This document shows positions 7,941-13,174 of a stretch of DNA of 13,174 bases, in pieces. The notes beneath the pieces are model-generated. The model searched no databases. It was not told where the DNA came from and saw only the letters and a list, made by a program, of their open reading frames with translations. Both the position numbers and the translations under genes were made by a program. The number at the start of each line of letters is the position of its first letter. The first letter of the stretch is position 1. This DNA comes from Actinobacteria bacterium UBA4719 (lineage in GTDB: Bacteria; Actinomycetota; Actinomycetes; Actinomycetales; Dermatophilaceae), in NCBI GenBank assembly GCA_002404345.1, contig DHJN01000144.1:1-13174 (forward strand). Reading direction: 5' to 3'.

Positions 7941-9092
7941 TCAGTCCCCTGTCGTATCTGTCTTGGTCAGGGCGAAGTCAATGGCTGCAGCCAAGCTGGT
8001 GGTTGGGGTCAGTTGCACCGTCTCCAGAGACAGCGGCAAGCCCAAGTTCGCCACGACCTGTGCTGCATGTGTGTATAGCGCGATCGCATCGGCCGTGTTC
8101 AGGCTGAAGGAGTCTGCGGTGCCACCGCGGTTCACCCACTCGAGCGTGTCGTTGATGGTCACCAGCTCGCACCCGCTGCGAAGCCAAAGGGACGGAGCGG
8201 AGAAGGCGAGGCGGTCGGCGAGCAACGCATACGCGGCCAGCGCGGTACGCGCGGCAACCGAAACCTTGTCCGAGGCCTTACCGAAGCCCAAACGGTCGAG
8301 CCCCGCGAAAGACACCGTGGCGAAGCGCTGGGCCGACGTGATCGTGACACCACCATGCGCGGAATTGGGCGCGATGTTGCCGTGCCCTCTCTCGCTCAGG
8401 CGCTCACCCTTCACCTTCGCCCCCGCCGCCACGAAGATCCACTCATCGCCATCGGGCTTGGCGTTGCCGGTGAGGTTGAGCGGGTCCATCCGGCCGGCTT
8501 TGCGCTCCCCTACCCTCGGGTCCCACCCGACAATCTCACTGGCGTAGATACGTGGGAACTTCGCCTGGCGACCCTTGCGGTGGCTGTTCCAGGCGCCGAA
8601 TACGACCGAACCGGGATCATGCTGGAACAGCGCCGTCGCATCGTCGGCCGACGCTGACTGGAACGCCTGCCCCAGAACCGTCTTGTCGAACTTGACCCCA
8701 TCAATCTCACTGTCGCGCAGGTAGGCATCAGCAAAGCGGTGCGGCAGTTCCAGCGACGTGAGCACCACTGAACCTGCACCGTCATGACAGATCTCCAGCA
8801 GCGGAATCGCAAACCGGCCACCGCGCAGACCCTTGAGCAGAGCAAGCTCGGCGCGGTTTGCCTGGGACGGCACACCGTCGAGCAGAACGTCGTGGCGTTC
8901 AGCGCCATCGACCACGCGGGTCTCCACCACGTACGGCGACCCCCCTGGTTCTGTGATGGGGTACGTCGGAGGATAGATCCGGGCACCATCTCCGGCAGCA
9001 GGCTGATAGGTCGCCCGAATCCGAATCAGCGCTCGGTCACCTTCAAGCGCAGCAGCCGACCTCAACTCCTCGTACACTTCTCCGACGATCAT
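7941..9092 (-). CDS. csb1: Type I-G protein Csb1 (Cas7 backbone, GSU0053 family)
   Basis: The protein has 383 residues from the ATG at 9090-9092. Family-like blocks are ATYQPAAGDGARIYPPTYP (27-45), VPSQANRAE (74-82), LELPHRFADAYLRDS (114-128), FGAWNSHRKGRQAKFPR (165-181), SEIVGWDPR (185-193) and LSERGHGNIAP (232-242). Csb1 is the RAMP-fold Cas7 subunit that polymerises along the crRNA spacer and forms the backbone of the type I-G effector. The start is chosen because GGAGGG at 9100-9105 sits seven bases before the ATG and the sequence upstream in frame, open to 9257, looks non-coding. It is the first gene of the cas operon, after the 252-base junction that probably holds the promoter. No odd residues or breaks are seen. 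Confidence 0.94.
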   Translation of the reverse strand: MIVGEVYEELRSAAALEGDRALIRIRATYQPAAGDGARIYPPTYPITEPGGSPYVVETRVVDGAERHDVLLDGVPSQANRAELALLKGLRGGRFAIPLLEICHDGAGSVVLTSLELPHRFADAYLRDSEIDGVKFDKTVLGQAFQSASADDATALFQHDPGSVVFGAWNSHRKGRQAKFPRIYASEIVGWDPRVGERKAGRMDPLNLTGNAKPDGDEWIFVAAGAKVKGERLSERGHGNIAPNSAHGGVTITSAQRFATVSFAGLDRLGFGKASDKVSVAARTALAAYALLADRLAFSAPSLWLRSGCELVTINDTLEWVNRGGTADSFSLNTADAIALYTHAAQVVANLGLPLSLETVQLTPTTSLAAAIDFALTKTDTTGD

Positions 9093-9099
9093 GCTCTTG

Positions 9100-9105
9100 C
9101 CCTCC
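9100..9105 (-). promoter_or_regulatory. Strong ribosome binding site of csb1
   Basis: Read on the minus strand this is GGAGGG, seven bases before the ATG at 9092. It decides the csb1 start over the open frame that continues upstream to 9257. Its first two G residues belong to CCGG (9104-9107), which could take part in an upstream stem. Confidence 0.8.
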
Positions 9106-9136
9106 GGTAGTGTGGCGAACCGGTGACCCACACCGG
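9104..9136 (-). promoter_or_regulatory. Competing inverted repeats in the csb1 5' leader
   Basis: CCGGTG (9120-9125) and CACCGG (9131-9136) are a perfect inverted repeat with a 5-base loop. Part of the same sequence, CCACAC at 9128-9133, is also complementary to GTGTGG at 9110-9115, and a flanking CCG could pair with CGG at 9104-9107 next to the ribosome binding site. The two pairings exclude each other. The first leaves the ribosome binding site free; the second would crowd or cover its first bases. The complementarity is visible in the sequence; a regulatory switch, or a protein operator at the inverted repeat, is inference. Confidence 0.35.
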
Positions 9137-9344
9137 ATCTTGGTTTCCGCAGCCTTGCACAGGGGTCCGACAAGAGAGATCTGAAACTGGCAAAACTGCG
9201 GCACGAATGCCCGGCGATGACGGACTGAACTGACGCAGACCATGATGGATTCGGCATTCGGACCGCTTGCGGACTCCCTGCGGACTATCGGCAGCCGCAG
9301 AAGGGTAAATATGCAGGTCAGGGGCGTATCAAGGGGCCTTTGGC

Positions 9345-9938
9345 TCACTCCTGATAGGAGTACCGCTCCTCACGCCAGACGTCGCCGGTGAGGTGATAAC
9401 CACGCTGCTCCCAGAAGCCGCGTTCGACATACCGCTGATAGTCAATGGTCACAACCCACTTGGGGCCCTTCCACCCGTAGAGGTGCGGCAGCACGAGGCG
9501 AAGCGGCCACCCATGCTCGGGACTCAACGGCTCACCATCGAGGTGGGTGGCAAACACGGCCCGCGAGGACGAGAGGTCCTCGAGCCGGATGTTGGTGCTG
9601 TAGCCGCGCGCCGCCGAGACCAGGACGTGGGCCACATCGTCCGCAGGGGGCGCCATCTCAACGATGGTCCGCGCCGCCACTCCAGACCAGAGCAGGTCAA
9701 GTGTCGTGTTGCGCGAGACGCAGTGGTGGTCGGCCCGAACAACCGTCCGCGGCAGTGACGCGAGGTCGGCCCAGGACAGCGACAAGGCCTCACCGTCAAG
9801 GGTGTCGCCACCGATCCGCAGCGACCACGTGGCCAGGGCGATCCGGGGCACGCGCCCGTACTGCACTGTTCGCAGCACCGGCGTGAGGCGTTGGCCCGGC
9901 GGGAGAGACCGCGGCTCGGCGAGCCCCGACCGGCTCAC
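9345..9938 (-). CDS. Short sulfite-oxidase-like molybdopterin-dependent oxidoreductase
   Basis: The 197-residue protein matches the molybdopterin-binding catalytic fold of the sulfite oxidase/MsrP family. It has LPPGQRL (12-18) and PRIALATWSLRIGG (31-44), the Cys expected to bind molybdenum in DHHCVSRNTTLDLLWSGV (C73), THLDGEPLSPEHGWPLRLVLP (131-151), HLYGWKGPKW (152-161) and the closing FWEQRGYHLTGDVWREERY (175-193). No signal peptide, Tat motif or membrane segment is visible and there is no dimerisation or heme domain, so it is probably a cytoplasmic redox enzyme of unknown substrate. The start is a GTG at 9936-9938, four bases after the threonine aldolase stop, with no strong ribosome binding site; the N-terminal PPGQ block supports a start this far upstream. 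It is probably the last gene of the aroG operon. Confidence 0.88.
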   Translation of the reverse strand: MSRSGLAEPRSLPPGQRLTPVLRTVQYGRVPRIALATWSLRIGGDTLDGEALSLSWADLASLPRTVVRADHHCVSRNTTLDLLWSGVAARTIVEMAPPADDVAHVLVSAARGYSTNIRLEDLSSSRAVFATHLDGEPLSPEHGWPLRLVLPHLYGWKGPKWVVTIDYQRYVERGFWEQRGYHLTGDVWREERYSYQE

Positions 9939-9942
9939 GCTC

Positions 9943-10988
<1,046 letters not shown>

Positions 10989-10992
<4 letters not shown>

Positions 10993-12383
10993 GCCGAGAG
11001 CATCTCCGCCACGAGGAACGCCAGCTCGAGACTCTGCTGGTGGTTCAGGCGTGGGTCACACAGCGTGTCGTAGCGCTTCTTCAGGTCGGCGTCGGCGATC
11101 TCGCCGGCCCCGCCGAGGCACTCGGTGACGTCGCTGCCGGTCAACTCGATGTGGATACCGCCGGGGACGGTGCCCAGAGCCTGGTGCACCTCGAAGAAGC
11201 CACGAACCTCATCGACGATGTCATCGAAACGGCGCGTCTTGTAGCCCGATGGCGACTCAAAGGTGTTGCCGTGCATGGGATCACAGATCCACGTCACCAC
11301 CGCGTCCGAGGCCGTGACCTTCTCCACGATCGAGGGCAGCGCCTCTCGAACCGTGCCGGAACCCATCCGGGTGATGAACGTCAACCGTCCGGGCTCACGC
11401 TCGGGGTCGAGCTTGTCGATGAGACGCAGGAGGTAGTCCGGGTCGGCCTTGGGACCTAGTTTGACACCGATCGGGTTGCGAATTCGCGACACGAAGTCGA
11501 TGTGCGCTCCGTCGAGGTCGCGGGTGCGCTCCCCCACCCAGACGAAATGGCCGGCGACGTCATACGGCAGGCCCGTGCGGGAGTCGATGCGCGTCAGGGG
11601 CCGCTCGTAGTCCAGCAGCAGCGCCTCGTGGCTGGCAAAGAACTCCACGGTCCGCAGGGCGTCGAAGTCGGCACCACAGGCGGCCATGAACTTCATCGCC
11701 TTGTCGATGTCCCCCGCCATGCGCTCGTACCGCGAGTTGGCCGAGTTCGCGACGAAACCGCGGTTCCAGTCGTGGACGTGGCGCAGGTCGGCGAAGCCGC
11801 CGGTCGTGAACGCCCGGACGAGGTTGAGCGTCGCCGAGCTCGCGTTGTAGGCCCGCACGAGACGGTTCGGATCGGGGGTGCGCGCCTGCGGAGTGAACGG
11901 GAAGTCGTTGACCATGTCCCCGCGGTAGGTGGGCAGGGTGACGCCGTCCCGAGTCTCCTCGTTGCTGCTGCGCGGTTTGGCGAACTGGCCCGCGATCCGG
12001 CCGACCTTGACCACCGGCATGCTCGCGCCATAGGTCAGCACTGCGGCCATCTGCAAGATCGTCTTGATCCGGTCGCGGATGTTGTCGGCGGTGGCGGAGG
12101 CAAAGGTCTCAGCGCAGTCGCCTCCCTGCAGCACGAACGCCTTGCCGACCGCAGCGTCGGCCAGCCGGGCCTTGAGCACGTCGCACTCCCCGGCGAAGAC
12201 CAGCGGCGGATACACCGACAGCGTCCCGACGGCCGTGGCGAGCGCCTCGGCATCGGGCCACACAGGCTGCTGGGCGGCGGGCAGATCACGCCAGGCATCA
12301 AGGCCGGCGATGACGTCAGGGCTTGCGTCGATTCTGGCTGGGGTACTCACACGCTCAAGAGTAGTTGTGCCCGGCAAATGCAC
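10989..12383 (-). CDS. aroG: Class II 3-deoxy-D-arabino-heptulosonate 7-phosphate synthase
   Basis: The protein has 464 residues from the GTG at 12381-12383, or 453 from the GTG at 12348-12350. It condenses phosphoenolpyruvate with erythrose 4-phosphate, the first step of the shikimate pathway. It resembles the Mycobacterium tuberculosis type II enzyme over its length: PAAQQPVWP (35-43), LLQGGDCAETF-like block with metal Cys 90, SMPVVKVGRIAGQFAKPRS (121-139, Arg 129), ASHEALLLDYE (250-260), GVKLGP (306-311, Lys 308), CDPMHGNTFES (367-377, His 371), HIELTG (411-416, Glu 413) and CDPRLNHQQSLELAFL (442-457, Asp 443). The shorter start has TACTCT seven bases upstream, fitting a leaderless transcript; the longer has no good ribosome binding site. 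First gene of the aroG-ltaE-oxidoreductase group. Confidence 0.95.
12358..12363 (-). promoter_or_regulatory. Possible -10 box for leaderless aroG transcription
   Basis: Read on the minus strand this is TACTCT, fitting the TANNNT pattern of actinobacterial -10 boxes, seven bases before an in-frame GTG at 12350. That spacing would place the transcript start at the GTG. No convincing -35 box is seen and the hexamer lies within the longer reading of the gene, so this is tentative. Confidence 0.3.
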
Positions 12384-12426
12384 AGTTCCGGGGCCGCATA
12401 CCGAACAGCCGGTCCCGCAAGGTCAC

Positions 12427-12459
12427 TCAAAGACAGGGTCAATCAAAGACAGGGGTCAA
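12427..12459. repeat. Tandem 16/17-base repeat at the end of pfkA
   Basis: Two adjacent copies of TCAAAGACAGGGTCAA lie at 12427-12442 and 12443-12459; the second has one extra G. The second copy overlaps the pfkA stop codon (12456-12458) and both lie in the gap before aroG. On the minus strand each copy begins with TTGACC, which resembles a -35 box, but I find no matching -10 box. It may be a simple duplication or a regulator site. Confidence 0.8.
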
Positions 12460-13174
12460 CCGAAGAAGACCTCGGCCTCGGCCATCCGCTCCTGTGGCAC
12501 CGTCTTGAGCGTCGCGGTCGCATCGGCCAACCGAACCCGAACGATGTCGGTGCCCTGAAGGGCGACCATCATGCCGAAGTCCTTGTCGTGAACCGCGTCA
12601 ACGGCATGCAGGCCGAAGCGGGTGGACAACACGCGGTCGTATGCCGTGGGCACACCACCGCGCTGCAGATGCCCCAGGATCACCGAGCGGGTCTCGATGC
12701 CGGTGCGCTGCTCGAGCTGGTCGGCCAGCCAGTTGGCAATCCCGCCGAGGCGGCTGTGCCCGAAGGCGTCGAGGGAGTCGGCCGCCAGGGACTCAGCACC
12801 CCCGATGGGCAGAGCACCCTCGGCGACCACCACGATCGGTGCCACACCACGGTGGAAGCACGTGCGCACCCACTGCGCAACCTGCTCGATGTCGAACTCG
12901 CGCTCCGGCACCAGGATGACGTTGGCGCCCCCCGCCATACCGGAGTGCAGGGCGATCCAGCCGGCGTGACGGCCCATGACCTCGACGACGAGCGCGCGAT
13001 GGTGCGACTCGGCGGTCGTACGCAGTCGGTCTATCGCCTCGGTCGCGATCATCACCGCGGTGTCGAACCCGAAGGTGTAGTCCGTTGCGGACAGGTCGTT
13101 GTCAATAGTCGTGGGCACCCCGACAACGCCCAGGGCCGTCGTCCGTGAGCCTCTTGGCCACGCCCAGGGTGTCC
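12456..13174 (-). CDS. pfkA: 6-phosphofructokinase, 3' part, with apparent frameshift (right edge)
   Basis: From 13118 down the frame encodes a normal phosphofructokinase C-terminal part: PTTIDNDLSATDYTFGFDTAV, TTAESHHRALVVEVMGRHAGW, GANVILVPEREFDIEQV, VVVAEGALP, VILGHLQRGGVPTAYDRVL and a usual end at VFFG. The family phosphorylates fructose 6-phosphate at the committing step of glycolysis. Just upstream the frame also gives ALGVVGVP, but before about 13136 the expected family sequence DTLGVAKRLTDDG is found in another frame; removing one base from the G run at 13133-13135 (plus strand) joins the two. So the gene is either a pseudogene or carries a sequencing error. The N-terminal half lies outside the window. 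The residue before TIDND is Thr where Lys or Gly is usual, so phosphate-donor use (ATP or pyrophosphate) cannot be assigned. Confidence 0.85.
   Translation of the reverse strand, partial: TPWAWPRGSRTTALGVVGVPTTIDNDLSATDYTFGFDTAVMIATEAIDRLRTTAESHHRALVVEVMGRHAGWIALHSGMAGGANVILVPEREFDIEQVAQWVRTCFHRGVAPIVVVAEGALPIGGAESLAADSLDAFGHSRLGGIANWLADQLEQRTGIETRSVILGHLQRGGVPTAYDRVLSTRFGLHAVDAVHDKDFGMMVALQGTDIVRVRLADATATLKTVPQERMAEAEVFFG

Larger units (their letters stand above)
9093..9344 (-). promoter_or_regulatory. Cas operon control region (5' leader and promoter candidates)
   Basis: This 252-base stretch separates the oxidoreductase stop from the csb1 start and is the only long gap before the cas genes. 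I see no gene in it. Read on the minus strand, TTGATA (plus 9327-9332) precedes TATTTA (9306-9311) by 15 bases or TACCCT by 19, so neither spacing is ideal; it is a weak promoter candidate about 215 bases before csb1. TGCGGACT occurs twice at 9268-9275 and 9279-9286, an 11-base period suggesting protein binding on one face of the helix; CGGACT recurs at 9221-9226. A 6-base inverted repeat at 9278-9300 lacks a T-run, so it is a poor terminator. The region assignment is inferred from position. Confidence 0.45.

Noticed and set aside
9093..9257. N-terminal 55-residue extension of Csb1
   Set aside because: No family resemblance, no ribosome binding site at 9257, whereas the ATG at 9092 has GGAGGG at good spacing.
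9278..9300. Inverted repeat CTGCGG/CCGCAG as terminator of the upstream operon
   Set aside because: The stem is only six pairs with an 11-base loop and no T-run follows on the minus strand.
11502..13148. 548-codon open frame on the plus strand
   Set aside because: It is antisense to aroG and pfkA, whose families are clear; long antisense frames are usual in GC-rich DNA.

Overview
The window is GC-rich with strongly biased third codon positions, and GTG starts occur alongside ATG. The proteins (class II DAHP synthase, an actinobacterial-looking phosphofructokinase, a short sulfite-oxidase-like enzyme) point to an actinobacterium; I do not assign a genus. Every gene I accept lies on the minus strand, so transcription runs from high to low coordinates.

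Region 1 (about 9345-13174) is housekeeping. A 6-phosphofructokinase gene enters from the right edge and carries an apparent one-base frameshift near 13133-13135. After a 72-base gap with a tandem repeat come class II DAHP synthase (aroG type), low-specificity L-threonine aldolase (ATGA overlap) and a short molybdopterin-dependent oxidoreductase (4-base gap), probably one operon.

Region 2 (about 9093-9344) is a 252-base junction without a credible gene. It holds a weak promoter candidate, a direct-repeat pair of 11-base period and competing inverted repeats next to the strong ribosome binding site of csb1. It is probably the control region of the cas operon.

Region 3 (480-9092) is a complete, compact type I-G (formerly I-U) CRISPR-Cas operon: csb1 (Cas7), csb2 (Cas5-Cas6), cas3 with helicase first and HD domain last, a 306-residue Csb3/Cas8u2-like protein, a cas4-cas1 fusion and cas2. 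Most joints are 4-base start/stop overlaps and the others are gaps of 2 and 4 bases, so the operon looks translationally coupled. Csb1, Csb2 and the Csb3-like protein would form the crRNA-guided complex. Cas3 would unwind and degrade the target. Cas4-Cas1 and Cas2 would acquire spacers.

Region 4 (1-479) is a leader of about 170 bases followed by a CRISPR array of 36-base repeats that runs off the left edge. With this orientation the visible spacers are the leader-proximal, most recent ones. I do not see a wholly undescribed system. The best leads are the small large-subunit candidate, the leader motif repeated up to the first repeat, the possible two-state csb1 leader and the pfkA frameshift.
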